Shown: positions 25,859 through 35,304 of the stretch, piece after piece | Layout: every line of letters starts with the position of its first letter | Numbering within the stretch: the stretch's first letter is position 1 | Source: JABFXX01 sp036489755 | Lineage (GTDB): Bacteria > Myxococcota_A > Polyangia > Haliangiales > Haliangiaceae | Assembly (NCBI GenBank): GCA_036489755.1 | Contig: DASXFD010000060.1 | Coordinates: 124,001-188,000, forward strand | DNA length: 64,000 nt | Reading direction: 5' to 3' | The notes under the pieces: model-generated | What the model saw: the letters and a program-made list of their open reading frames with translations, nothing else | The model's database searches: none | Told to the model about the DNA's origin: nothing | Translations under genes and position numbers: made by a program

Positions 25859-28800
25859 TCAGTAGCGGCGGCGCCACAGCATGTCGACGCCGTCGTAGTT
25901 GCGATCGCCCGCGGTCACCTGCAGCTCGAGCCGGTGCGTGAACCACCACTCGAGCGTGCCTTCTTCTTCGTTCTCGTCGGGCCGCGCCTCGGGATGCTCG
26001 GTGAACTGGAAGAACAGCGAGTGCGTGATCCAGCTGCCGGCCTCGATCGCCTCGCTGCTGGTCGCGCTCGCGGCCTGGTACTTGAGCACGTCGATCTTGA
26101 CGCCGGGGATCGTGCTCTTGATGAAGCTGCCGACCTGCGAGCCCACGAACGATTCGCCGGCCGCGCTCGTGGTGTCGGCGATGCTCGTCGGCTGATTGGA
26201 ATCGTTGGTGCTCGGCTCGCCGCCGAGCAAGAACCCGAGCAGCTGGCTTTGCGAGTAGCCAGCTGGATTCGAGGACAGCTGGAGCTTCGGCTTGCTCGCG
26301 CGACCGTGCACGGCGGCGGTCAAGGTCATGTCGGTGAAGTCGTACGAGATCTGCACGGCGAGCATCGGATCGGGCGTGCCGTCGAAGTCGACCTCGGCTT
26401 GATCGATGCGATAGCGCCGATCGAACAGCGTCACGTCGCCGCCGGCCGCGCGCACCCGCCCTTTGATGTCGATGCCGTGCGTGTCGGCGGTGATGTCGAG
26501 CGTGCCCTTCACGGTGGTCCGGATCTTGTCGGATTCGATCGGTGTCGGCTGCAGGGTGATCTTCGCGACGAACGCCGCCTCGCGCGGCTTGGCGTGCGTC
26601 TCTTTCTTCGCCGCGACGGCAGTCGGCCGTTTCGCACCGAACACCATATCCGGCGGCGCACCGACGGGCTTGAGCTTCTCGCCGCTCTTGGTGTCGAGCT
26701 TGACGAACCCGTGATCGACGGTGACGTCGGCGCGCCAGCCCTCGTTCGTGCGCGACAGCTTCGCGGTGATCTGCGCGTCGATCTGCGGCTGGACCGCGCC
26801 GATCGGCGACACGTGCACGAGCTTGATCGACAGCTGGCCGCCTTTCGGCGTGAAGCGATCGAGCGCGACGGTGCCTTTCAACGTCGCGGTGCCTCGACCG
26901 AGCTTGCCGTTTGCCGAGATCGCGATCTCGTTGCCGATCGTCACGTCGACCGTGGCCTCGCGCAACGTGCCGACCTCGGCGGCGATCGGCAGGCGCGCCT
27001 TGGCGACGTGGAGCTTGCCGGTGATCTTGGCGGTCTTCGGATCGAAGCTCTTCACCGCGATCGAGCCGTCGAGCGTGCCGGTGGCGCCGCCGGCAGGTCC
27101 GGGTGCGAACGCGAGCAGCGGCGCGAGATCGAACTGTTTCGCCGCGACGGTCGCCGTGGCTTCGCCGAGCGCGTCGGGCGTGGCCTGCGCGTCGACGGTG
27201 AGCGTGCCGCCGCTCGCCTCCGAGCCCACGAGCTTCACGGTCGCGTGGTGGCCGTCCCATCTTCCGTCGAGGGCGAGCTGCTTGAGCAGCGGCGCGGATT
27301 TGCCGGTGACGCCCGGCTGCGTGGCGAGCCCGGTCGCGACGAGGTGCACCACTGCGGTCGGCTTGCCGACGGTGCCCGCGAGCGTGACCTTGCCGCCGAG
27401 CGTGCCGCCGGTGACGTCGGTGCGGCCGAACGCGCCGAGCAACTGCGGCGCCGACGCGTCGTGAAGATCGAGCGATCCGGTGAGCGGCATCGCCTTGAGG
27501 GCCGCGCGATCGCCGCGCAGCTGGGCGATCGACGCCGGGATGCTGATGTTCGCGTCGGCCATCGCGGTCTTGTGGTCGGAGGTCAGGGCGAACGTGGCCG
27601 TCGCCTTGGCGGCTTCGAGCTGCAGGTCGAGCGCGGCGGAGACCGGCTTCGCGAGCGGCGAGCCGCGCAGATCGGGAACGTTCAGCGACGCGTGTGCCGA
27701 TGCGAGCCCTTCGGCGACGTCGACGTCGAGTGACGCGTGGCCGCGCAGCATGCTCTTCTTGATGCCGAGCCGATTCAGCACGCCCGGATCGAACGCGACG
27801 TTGTCGGCGCGCAGCGTCGCCGAGTGCAGCGCCTTCACGCCGAGCTGCTTCCACGCCGCGCCGTCGAAGGGATGCGCCGGCATCGTGACGTCGAGCGCGG
27901 CGGTCGCGCGGCCAAGCTGCTTCGCGTTGACGGTCAGCTGGGGCGCGAGCTCGCCGGCCGCCGGTTGCGCGATCTTCAGCTCGGCGTCGAGCTCGCCGAT
28001 GGTCGCGAGCGCGGGCGTGCGCAGGCCGTGCAGCTGGATCGCACCGGCGGCGGAGCTCGCCGTGACTTCGAGCTTGCCGTCGATGATACCGGCGAGCTTG
28101 TCGCCCGGATTGACGATCGTGTTCGGCGTGTTCGGCACGATCTTGCCGAGGTCGAGCTTGTCGACGCGAATCCGTGCGAGCTCGAGCGCATCGCGGCCGC
28201 GGCGGCGCCAGGCCGCGACGTCGGCGAGGTTGTCGGGCGCGGCCACGCGCACGTCGAGATCGGCCGAGCCCGCGGCGCTCGCGACCCGTGCTCCGACCAC
28301 GATGTGGCCGGGATGTGCGTCGATCTTCGCGTGCACGTCGACCGCCACGACGCGCGGATCGATCGAGAGCGCTTTGCCGTCGACGGCGACCGACGCGTCG
28401 AGTCGGCCGCGCGTGCGCTGCACGTCGACGTGCGCGCCGAGCGTGCCGGCGTAGCCCTTGCCGAACGAGCCGAGCGACACGTTCGAGATCGCGAGCGTGG
28501 CGCGCGCGTCGCCGGCCTTGCTGTAGCTCGCGTCGAGCCGCGCCTTGCCCTGCTTGCTCGCGGTCTCGAAGTCGCGCACGGCGACGCCGCCGTTCGCGAG
28601 CTCGACGTGGCCGGCGCTGCCCGACCACTCGGTGCCGTCCTGCAGCCGCACGAGGTGATGCACGATGTCGATCGCGCCGTCGCGCGTGCTCGTCACGTCG
28701 AGCGCGATCGCCGGGACACGGAGCGTGCCGTGCGCGACGTCGAACGCGTGGATGTGGACCGTGCCGCGCGGATGCGCCGGCAACCCGCGCGCGTCGAACG

Positions 28801-30166
28801 CGACCTCGACGTCGCGCGCCGATGCGCCGGCCAGCGCCAACTTCGTGCCGCGCACGCTGCCGGCGACCACGAGCGCCGGGGTCGGCCACAGCGGGCCGTG
28901 GGCGATCAGCGACGCGCCGAGCTTGCCGCCGAGCCGCGGGTCGTTCGCCGATGCGACGAGGCTCCCGCGATCCAGCCGGTAGCCACCGGCGCCGTCGCGG
29001 ACGACCCCCGCGGCGAGGTGCACGGTCGCGATGCCGGTGACGTCGACGGTCGCGGTCGCGTGATCGGCCTGCGAGTCGAACGCGATCGTCGCCACGCTCG
29101 CCGGCATGTTCGCCGGTGCGGCGTGCGCGTGCAGCGTGACGTGCGCGATCGGCAGCTCGCCCGCGCGGCCGGGCGCGACGTCGAGATCGAGCGCCGCGCT
29201 CGCGGTGCCGGCGAGCTTGCCGTGCGTCGCCATCGCGAGCGGTACGTCGCCCGTCGCCAGCGTGCCCGAGACGTGCTTGCTCGGCACGTCCGCGACGAGC
29301 CGGGCCGTGATCGGCGTCTTGCCGAGCGCGCCGTCGATCGCGACGTGACCGTCGTGCGCGGCCGCGATCGAGACCGCGACGTCGTCGGGAAGCTCGATGC
29401 CGGTGAGCCGCGCGAGCTCGGCGCGAGGCGCGCGCGCCTGGATCGTGCCGGCCAGCCCGTCGCCGTTCAACGCCGCCTGGAGATCGCGCGCCGCGAGCGA
29501 CAACGCACCGACGTGCACGTCGATCACCGGCGCCGCGAGGAGCTCGCCGTCGCGCCGCGCGTTCACCGAGATCACGATCGGCGTCGCGCGCTGGCGCCAG
29601 CTCGCGGTCAGCGTGATGGCCGCCGCGATCGTGTCGCCGCCGGCGATCTGGGCGTCGCCCGCGAGCTCGAGCGCGTCGAGATCGATCGCACCGAAGCGCG
29701 GCGTCTGCGTATCCATGAACACGTGCGCGCGCCCGATCGAGACGTGCGACAACGCGATCGTCCACGGCGAGGTCGATGGCGGCGACGGCGGCCGCTCTTT
29801 CATCAGGTGGGCGAGCGCTCCGGCCGGCAGCTCGACGTCGACGCCATCGAGCGCGACCTTCGTCAGCGACACGCGCTTGTGCAACAGGTCGAATAGGTTC
29901 GCGCGCACGCGCAGCTCGCGCACCGAGATCGCGGGCCGGCGCGCGGCGTCGCGGATCACGACGTCGCGAACGACGAGCTCGCCGAACGGCGATCCCTCGA
30001 CGGAGCCGACCGAGCCGCCGCCGGTGAACAGGTTGTCGAGCTGCGCCTCGATCTCTTTGCGCTCGAGCTGGTGGCCCTTCGAGCTGCGCGAGAACAGCGC
30101 GCCGCCGATGATGACCAACGCGATCAGCGCGACGATCGCGATCGCGATTCGCTTCACCCAGCGCAT
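25859..30166 (-). CDS. tamB: TamB-like translocation and assembly protein
   Basis: 1435 residues with one N-terminal membrane helix (IAIAIVALIALVIIGGALF), then a very long repetitive beta-strand region typical of AsmA/TamB lipid-bridge proteins. The C-terminal DUF490 signature is present: DVTLFDRRYRIDQAEVDF, ISYDFTDMTLTAAVHGRAS and SQSQLLGFLLGGEPS. TamB spans the periplasm and helps lipid transfer and insertion of outer-membrane proteins together with an Omp85 partner, here encoded immediately upstream with a one-base overlap (TGATG). Length is near that of E. coli TamB (1259). Confidence 0.9.
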   Translation of the reverse strand: MRWVKRIAIAIVALIALVIIGGALFSRSSKGHQLERKEIEAQLDNLFTGGGSVGSVEGSPFGELVVRDVVIRDAARRPAISVRELRVRANLFDLLHKRVSLTKVALDGVDVELPAGALAHLMKERPPSPPSTSPWTIALSHVSIGRAHVFMDTQTPRFGAIDLDALELAGDAQIAGGDTIAAAITLTASWRQRATPIVISVNARRDGELLAAPVIDVHVGALSLAARDLQAALNGDGLAGTIQARAPRAELARLTGIELPDDVAVSIAAAHDGHVAIDGALGKTPITARLVADVPSKHVSGTLATGDVPLAMATHGKLAGTASAALDLDVAPGRAGELPIAHVTLHAHAAPANMPASVATIAFDSQADHATATVDVTGIATVHLAAGVVRDGAGGYRLDRGSLVASANDPRLGGKLGASLIAHGPLWPTPALVVAGSVRGTKLALAGASARDVEVAFDARGLPAHPRGTVHIHAFDVAHGTLRVPAIALDVTSTRDGAIDIVHHLVRLQDGTEWSGSAGHVELANGGVAVRDFETASKQGKARLDASYSKAGDARATLAISNVSLGSFGKGYAGTLGAHVDVQRTRGRLDASVAVDGKALSIDPRVVAVDVHAKIDAHPGHIVVGARVASAAGSADLDVRVAAPDNLADVAAWRRRGRDALELARIRVDKLDLGKIVPNTPNTIVNPGDKLAGIIDGKLEVTASSAAGAIQLHGLRTPALATIGELDAELKIAQPAAGELAPQLTVNAKQLGRATAALDVTMPAHPFDGAAWKQLGVKALHSATLRADNVAFDPGVLNRLGIKKSMLRGHASLDVDVAEGLASAHASLNVPDLRGSPLAKPVSAALDLQLEAAKATATFALTSDHKTAMADANISIPASIAQLRGDRAALKAMPLTGSLDLHDASAPQLLGAFGRTDVTGGTLGGKVTLAGTVGKPTAVVHLVATGLATQPGVTGKSAPLLKQLALDGRWDGHHATVKLVGSEASGGTLTVDAQATPDALGEATATVAAKQFDLAPLLAFAPGPAGGATGTLDGSIAVKSFDPKTAKITGKLHVAKARLPIAAEVGTLREATVDVTIGNEIAISANGKLGRGTATLKGTVALDRFTPKGGQLSIKLVHVSPIGAVQPQIDAQITAKLSRTNEGWRADVTVDHGFVKLDTKSGEKLKPVGAPPDMVFGAKRPTAVAAKKETHAKPREAAFVAKITLQPTPIESDKIRTTVKGTLDITADTHGIDIKGRVRAAGGDVTLFDRRYRIDQAEVDFDGTPDPMLAVQISYDFTDMTLTAAVHGRASKPKLQLSSNPAGYSQSQLLGFLLGGEPSTNDSNQPTSIADTTSAAGESFVGSQVGSFIKSTIPGVKIDVLKYQAASATSSEAIEAGSWITHSLFFQFTEHPEARPDENEEEGTLEWWFTHRLELQVTAGDRNYDGVDMLWRRRY

Positions 30167-32025
30167 CAGAATGCCTCCCCGAGCCCGATGTGGAACGCGA
30201 AGCGCGAGCCCGGCTCTGGATCGTCGGGCCCTATTCGATTGATCCGATAGCCGAGGTCGACGCGCGCCGCGCCGACGACGGTGAGCAATCGCAAGCCGGC
30301 GCCGACCGCCCAGCACAGGTCGCCAACGTCGAGCTCCCCCGGCGTGAGCGTGACGTCGCCGCCGTCGAGGAACGCGACTTCTTCGAGCGGCATCTTGTGG
30401 ATCACGCCTTCCTTGAGCCGCGCCTCGATGCTCGAGTCGATCATGCCGCCGCCGCCGAACGGCACGGTGATCGAGTTGCCCATCACCGAGCCGGTCACCG
30501 ACGGCGACAGCTCGCGCTCCGAGAAGCCGCGGTTCGACGCCGCGCCGCCCGCGTAGAACCGCTCGGTCGGCGGCACGTCGCCGTAGATCGCGCCGTACCT
30601 CGCGCGCGCCGCGAGCACGACTGGCCCGAGCGGCGCGTACAGGCGCAGCTCCGGCAGGATCTCCTCGTAGTCGTACGAGCTGCCGGAGAACGGGCCGCCT
30701 TGATATGCGGTGAACGCGGCGTACGCGCCGTAGTGCGGCTCGACCGGATGATCGCGCAGGTCGACGATCAGGGACTCGGTGTACGCGGCCGCGAGCTCGG
30801 GCTGGTCGAGGCCGATGTTCTGAGCGATCGCGCCCACGACGAGCGGGCTGATGTCGCGGAAGTCGTAGCGCTGGATCAGCCAGCCGCCGCCGAGCAGCAC
30901 GCGCCGCGTGCCGAGCTGGACCTGATAGTTGAGCTTGAGCTCGGGGCCGTACTCGGTGAACGCCTCGTAGGCGAGGTAATTGAAGTCGACCTCGACGCTG
31001 CCGATCGCGTGCGTGAGGAACAAGTCGAGTCGGTCGAGCTTGGCGACCGCGCGGATGCGAGGCTCGAAGCCGCCGCCGTCGCGCAGGTACGCGTACGCCG
31101 GGCGGAGATCGAGCGTCAAGTTGTAGAGCGGCGCGGGCCAGCCGAGGATCGAGTAACCGCCGCGCAGCCGCGCCTCGTAGCTGATCGGATCGATGCCGAA
31201 GCCGCCGCCGTACGTCAGCTCGTGGCGCGCGCTCTCGCTGACGGTGATGCGCACGTTGACGACGTTGCCGTCGCCCTGCTCCGGCAACACCTCGACCGTC
31301 GCGAACCTGCCGAACCGGTAGATGTCGTGCTGGGTGCGGACCAGCGCCCTCGGCGAGTAGACGTCGCCCGGGTCGAAGTGCAAGCGCTCGCGAATGGCCT
31401 GTTCGAGATCGCCCGTCGCGCCGTTGACCTCGACCTTGCCGAACGTGCACTTCGCACCGGGCGTGAACACGAGCTCGATCACGGCCGTACGCGTCGCGAT
31501 CTCGGCGTTCACCGCCGCGTCGAGATGCGCGTGTGCGTAGCCGGCGTTCTGGACGACGGCGAGGATGTTCGGCTTCGCCGTATCGTAGACGTCGTAGGAA
31601 AACGGGGCGCCGTCCGCGAGCGGGAGCGCGGCGCGCACATCGTCGGCGCGCACGTCGGTCGGCAGACCACGGATCTCGACGCGCGTGTTCGCACGCTTGC
31701 CCTCGCGGACCGTGAACACGACGGTCTCGGCAACGCCGTGACGTTCGACACGCGACTGGACGTCCGCATCGAAGAAACCTTCCCGCAGGTACTGGCCGCG
31801 GATCCGCTGGGCATCGATCTGCAGCTGGTACGGATCGGCCCCGTAGCCGCGCTCCTCGGCGCGGTGCAGCGCGAGGCCGGCGAGCAGGCTCGAGTCCGAC
31901 AGCTCGTGATTGCCCTCGAAGCGGATCTTCTCGACCCAATCCTCGCCGGGCCGGTGGACCGGTGCGTGATGGCACGCCGCGATCACGATCAGCACGGCGA
32001 GTCTTCGGTACACCAGCCGACTCAC
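30166..32025 (-). CDS. tamA: Omp85/TamA-like outer-membrane protein
   Basis: 619 residues from a GTG. An N-terminal hydrophobic segment with a lipobox-like LIVIAAC suggests a lipidated or cleaved signal. Three POTRA-like domains (about 30-260) precede a 16-strand-type barrel. The barrel has the Omp85 signature FYAGGAASNRGFSERELSP and ends in FHIGLGEAF, with a terminal aromatic residue as expected for insertion. It is paired with tamB. Assignment to TamA rather than BamA rests on this pairing and the three POTRA repeats. Confidence 0.88.
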   Translation of the reverse strand: MSRLVYRRLAVLIVIAACHHAPVHRPGEDWVEKIRFEGNHELSDSSLLAGLALHRAEERGYGADPYQLQIDAQRIRGQYLREGFFDADVQSRVERHGVAETVVFTVREGKRANTRVEIRGLPTDVRADDVRAALPLADGAPFSYDVYDTAKPNILAVVQNAGYAHAHLDAAVNAEIATRTAVIELVFTPGAKCTFGKVEVNGATGDLEQAIRERLHFDPGDVYSPRALVRTQHDIYRFGRFATVEVLPEQGDGNVVNVRITVSESARHELTYGGGFGIDPISYEARLRGGYSILGWPAPLYNLTLDLRPAYAYLRDGGGFEPRIRAVAKLDRLDLFLTHAIGSVEVDFNYLAYEAFTEYGPELKLNYQVQLGTRRVLLGGGWLIQRYDFRDISPLVVGAIAQNIGLDQPELAAAYTESLIVDLRDHPVEPHYGAYAAFTAYQGGPFSGSSYDYEEILPELRLYAPLGPVVLAARARYGAIYGDVPPTERFYAGGAASNRGFSERELSPSVTGSVMGNSITVPFGGGGMIDSSIEARLKEGVIHKMPLEEVAFLDGGDVTLTPGELDVGDLCWAVGAGLRLLTVVGAARVDLGYRINRIGPDDPEPGSRFAFHIGLGEAF

Positions 32026-32106
32026 CGCAAGATCGGGACCAGCAAAAGCGTAGTGATGTCCGGGAAGTCACGGCGATCACCGCGCGCTTTCGCACGGCTG
32101 TGCGGG

Positions 32107-35100
32107 CTATGACTTCCACTTCAGTATGCCGCGGCGCTCGAACCACGAGTGCGCGACCACGAGCAACGGCGGCTGCAGGACCTGCGTCAGCCCGGCCAAC
32201 ATCAGCGACCCGCCGATGACGACGATCGCGAGCGGCTTCTGCGTCTGCGAGCCGATCCCGTGCGAGAGCGCCGCGGGCAACAGGCCGAGCGTCGCGACCA
32301 GCGTCGTCATCAGCACCGGACGGAACCGCTGCTCGGCCGCCGCGCGCGCGCCGTCCGCGAGTGACTTGCCTTCGCTCCACTGGCGCTGCGCGTAGGTCAC
32401 GACGAGGATCGCGCCCTGGATCGCGATGCCGAAGATCGAGATGAAGCCCATCGCCGCCGACACCGAGAACGGCTCGCCCGCGATCACGAGCGCGAGCAAG
32501 CCGCCGGCGCACGCGACCGGGATGTTGATCAGCACGATGATCGTATCGATGAGGGTGCCGACCGCGCTGTAGGTCAGGAACGCGATGAGCAACAGCGTGA
32601 TCGGGATGATGACGATCAGGCGGCCGGTCGCTTCGTTGAGCTCGTTGATCTGGCCGCTCCATTCGAGGTGCGCGCCGGGCGGCAGCGGCACCTGGCGCGC
32701 GACCTGCGCTTGTGAATCCTCGACCGTCGACTTGAGGTCGCGGCCGCGCACCGAGAACTTCACCGGTGCGTAGCGCTGGCCGTCCTCGCGGAAGATCACG
32801 GCCGGGCTCGACTCGTCGGTGATCGCCGCGATCTGACCGAGCGGGATCTGGCTGCCGTCGGGTGCCGGCACGAGGATCTCCTTGATCGCGGCCGGGCTCG
32901 ACCGGAACTCTGCCTTCCAGCGCACGGTCAGATCGAACGTCTTCTGGCCTTCGAACACCTGCGTGACGGCCTGACCGCCGATCGTGGCGGCGATCACCGC
33001 CTCGACGTCGCCGGTGTTGAGGCCGTAGCGCGCGAGTAAGGCGCGGTCGGGTACGATCGTGATCGACGGCTGGCCCATCGAGTGGAACATGCCGAGGTCG
33101 TCGACGCCCTTGACTCGGTTCATCACGTCGACAATCGAATCGGCCGCCGCTTCGTTCTTGGCGATATCGGGGCCGAACACCTTCACGCTGTTCTCGCCCT
33201 TCACGCCCGACAGTGCCTCCTCGACGTTGTCGGAGAGGTACTGCGAAAAGTTGAATACGACGCCGGGGAACGCCTCGGTGAACTCGTCGTCGAGCGTCGC
33301 CGTGAGCTTGTCTTTCGTCAGGCCTTCGGGCCAATCGTCGAACGGCTTGAGCGGCGCGAACAGCTCGATGTTGTTGAAGCCGGCGACGTCGGTGCCATCG
33401 TCGGGCCGGCCCAGCTGCGACACGACCGACTGCACTTCCGGGTGCTCGCGCAGGATCGCGCGCATGCGCGACGTGTACGTCGCCGCCTCCGACAGCGAGA
33501 TCGACATCGGCATCGTCGCGCGGATCCAGAAATTGCCCTCTTCGAGCTTCGGCATGAACTCGCCGCCGAGCAGGCCGAACAGGCCGATGCACAGCGCGAT
33601 CGGTGCGAGCGCGAACGCGACGGCGAGCTTGCGATACTTGAGCGCGGCGTCGAACAGCGGCCGGTAGATGCGATGCATCGCGCGCATCGCGACGCTCTCC
33701 TTCTCTTCGGTCGCCGGCGCGATCACGTAGCTCGTCACCGCCGGCGTCAGCGTCAGCGCCATCACGATCGCACCGCCGATCGCGAACGCGTACGTGCGCG
33801 CCATCGGCGAGAAGATCACGCCCGACACACCGGTCATCGTGAACAGCGGCAGGAACGCGGCGCCGATGATCAGCGTCGAGAACGCCATCGGCCGGCCGAC
33901 CTCGCCCGCCGCGGCGTACACGCGCTCGCGGATATTGCCCTGCCCGTGCTCGCCAAGGTGGCGGAAGATGTTCTCCATCATGATCACCGTCGAGTCGACG
34001 ACGATGCCGAAGTCGACCGCACCGAGGCTGATCAAGTTCGCCGACGCGCCGAGCGCGACCATCCCGATGAACGCGACGAGCAACGCGAGCGGGATGTTGA
34101 GCGCGGTGACCAGCGCGCCGCGCAAGTTGCCGAGGAACAGCACCAGCACGATCACGACGAGCCCCATGCCGACGAGCAGGTTCTCCATCACCGTGTGCGT
34201 CGTGACGTCGGTCAGCGCGCCGCGGTCGTAGTACGGCACGATCTCGACGCCTTGATCGGGCGGCAGCACGAACTTGCGGATGTAGTCGAGCCGGTCGCGC
34301 ACGTTGTCGAGCGTGCGCTTGGTTTGCTCGCCGTAGCGCATCAGCACGATGCCCTGCACGATGTCGTCGTCGTCGTCCTTGCCGACGATGCCGAGCCGCG
34401 GCAGCCAGCCGACGACCACGTCGGCGATGTCGCGGATGCGCACCGGCACGCCGTTCTGCTGGAGCAGCACGATGTCGCCGATGTCCTTCTTGGCGACCGC
34501 CTCGAACGTCGCGGGATCGGCGAGCGCGCCCAACAAGCCGACGCCGCGCACGGTGTACGCCTGCTCGCCCATCTCGATGCGCTGGCCGCCGACGTTCTGG
34601 TTCGCGTTCGCGATCGACGTCGTCACCTGCTGCAGCGTCACGCCGCGCGCCTTGAGCCGGCTCGGATCGACCTCGACGTGATATTGCTTCGACAGCCCGC
34701 CGAAGCTGGTCACGTCGATCACGCCGGGCACCTGCCGCCACTGGCGCTCGAGCGTCCAGTCCTCGATCGTCTTGAGCTTCAACAGGCTCTGGTGTTTCGC
34801 GTCCGCGATGCGCTTGTCGCGCTCGCCCGGATCCGGCGTCTCCATCGCGATCCTCGCGAGCGTCCGCGGCAGCTCGCGATCGACGAGCTGGTAGCGAAAG
34901 ATCTCGCCGATCGCGTTCCACGGCGAGATCGATGCCTGGAGCCCCTGCGGCAGCTGGATGAACTGCAGGCGGTTGATCACCTCCTGGCGCGCATCCTTGT
35001 AGTCGATGCCCCACTTGAAATAGCACTTCACGTCGACGAGCCCGAACAGCGACTGCGATCGGATGTGATCGAGCAGCGGCATCCCCGACAGCCCGATCTC

Positions 35101-35304
35101 GAGCGGCACGGTCACGTAGCGCTCGCTCTCCTCGGCGCTCCAGCCCGGCGGCTGCGCGATCACTTCGACGAGCGGCGGCACCGGGTTCGGATACGCCTCG
35201 ATCGGCAGCTGCCGGAACGCGAGCAAGCCGGCGACGACGAGCGCGACGCCGAGCAGCAGCACGACGCTGCGAAACTTGAGCGCGAGCCCGACGAGCTTCT
35301 GCAT
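32107..35304 (-). CDS. Heavy-metal-type RND efflux pump (CzcA/CusA family)
   Basis: 1065 residues. The first membrane helix is at the N-terminus (VVLLLGVALVVAGLLAF), then the large porter loop. The HME-RND motif SLGAVDFGIVVDSTVIMMEN is present with the essential Asp, followed by GEFMPKLEEGNFWIRATMP and the second loop and helices. Proton-driven export of metal cations across both membranes with the adaptor and outer-membrane factor encoded upstream is expected; the metal cannot be assigned. It starts within the adaptor stop (TGATG). Confidence 0.92.
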   Translation of the reverse strand: MQKLVGLALKFRSVVLLLGVALVVAGLLAFRQLPIEAYPNPVPPLVEVIAQPPGWSAEESERYVTVPLEIGLSGMPLLDHIRSQSLFGLVDVKCYFKWGIDYKDARQEVINRLQFIQLPQGLQASISPWNAIGEIFRYQLVDRELPRTLARIAMETPDPGERDKRIADAKHQSLLKLKTIEDWTLERQWRQVPGVIDVTSFGGLSKQYHVEVDPSRLKARGVTLQQVTTSIANANQNVGGQRIEMGEQAYTVRGVGLLGALADPATFEAVAKKDIGDIVLLQQNGVPVRIRDIADVVVGWLPRLGIVGKDDDDDIVQGIVLMRYGEQTKRTLDNVRDRLDYIRKFVLPPDQGVEIVPYYDRGALTDVTTHTVMENLLVGMGLVVIVLVLFLGNLRGALVTALNIPLALLVAFIGMVALGASANLISLGAVDFGIVVDSTVIMMENIFRHLGEHGQGNIRERVYAAAGEVGRPMAFSTLIIGAAFLPLFTMTGVSGVIFSPMARTYAFAIGGAIVMALTLTPAVTSYVIAPATEEKESVAMRAMHRIYRPLFDAALKYRKLAVAFALAPIALCIGLFGLLGGEFMPKLEEGNFWIRATMPMSISLSEAATYTSRMRAILREHPEVQSVVSQLGRPDDGTDVAGFNNIELFAPLKPFDDWPEGLTKDKLTATLDDEFTEAFPGVVFNFSQYLSDNVEEALSGVKGENSVKVFGPDIAKNEAAADSIVDVMNRVKGVDDLGMFHSMGQPSITIVPDRALLARYGLNTGDVEAVIAATIGGQAVTQVFEGQKTFDLTVRWKAEFRSSPAAIKEILVPAPDGSQIPLGQIAAITDESSPAVIFREDGQRYAPVKFSVRGRDLKSTVEDSQAQVARQVPLPPGAHLEWSGQINELNEATGRLIVIIPITLLLIAFLTYSAVGTLIDTIIVLINIPVACAGGLLALVIAGEPFSVSAAMGFISIFGIAIQGAILVVTYAQRQWSEGKSLADGARAAAEQRFRPVLMTTLVATLGLLPAALSHGIGSQTQKPLAIVVIGGSLMLAGLTQVLQPPLLVVAHSWFERRGILKWKS

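Noticed and set aside
32091..32104. Hairpin CGCAC-GGCT-GTGCG after the efflux pump gene
   Set aside because: Only five base pairs and no T-run on the minus strand; insufficient to call a terminator.
25859..35026. A single giant open frame of about 3055 codons on the minus strand
   Set aside because: It merges tamB with read-through of antisense-like or alternative frames of tamA and the pump; family motifs in the three genes are in other frames beyond 30166.
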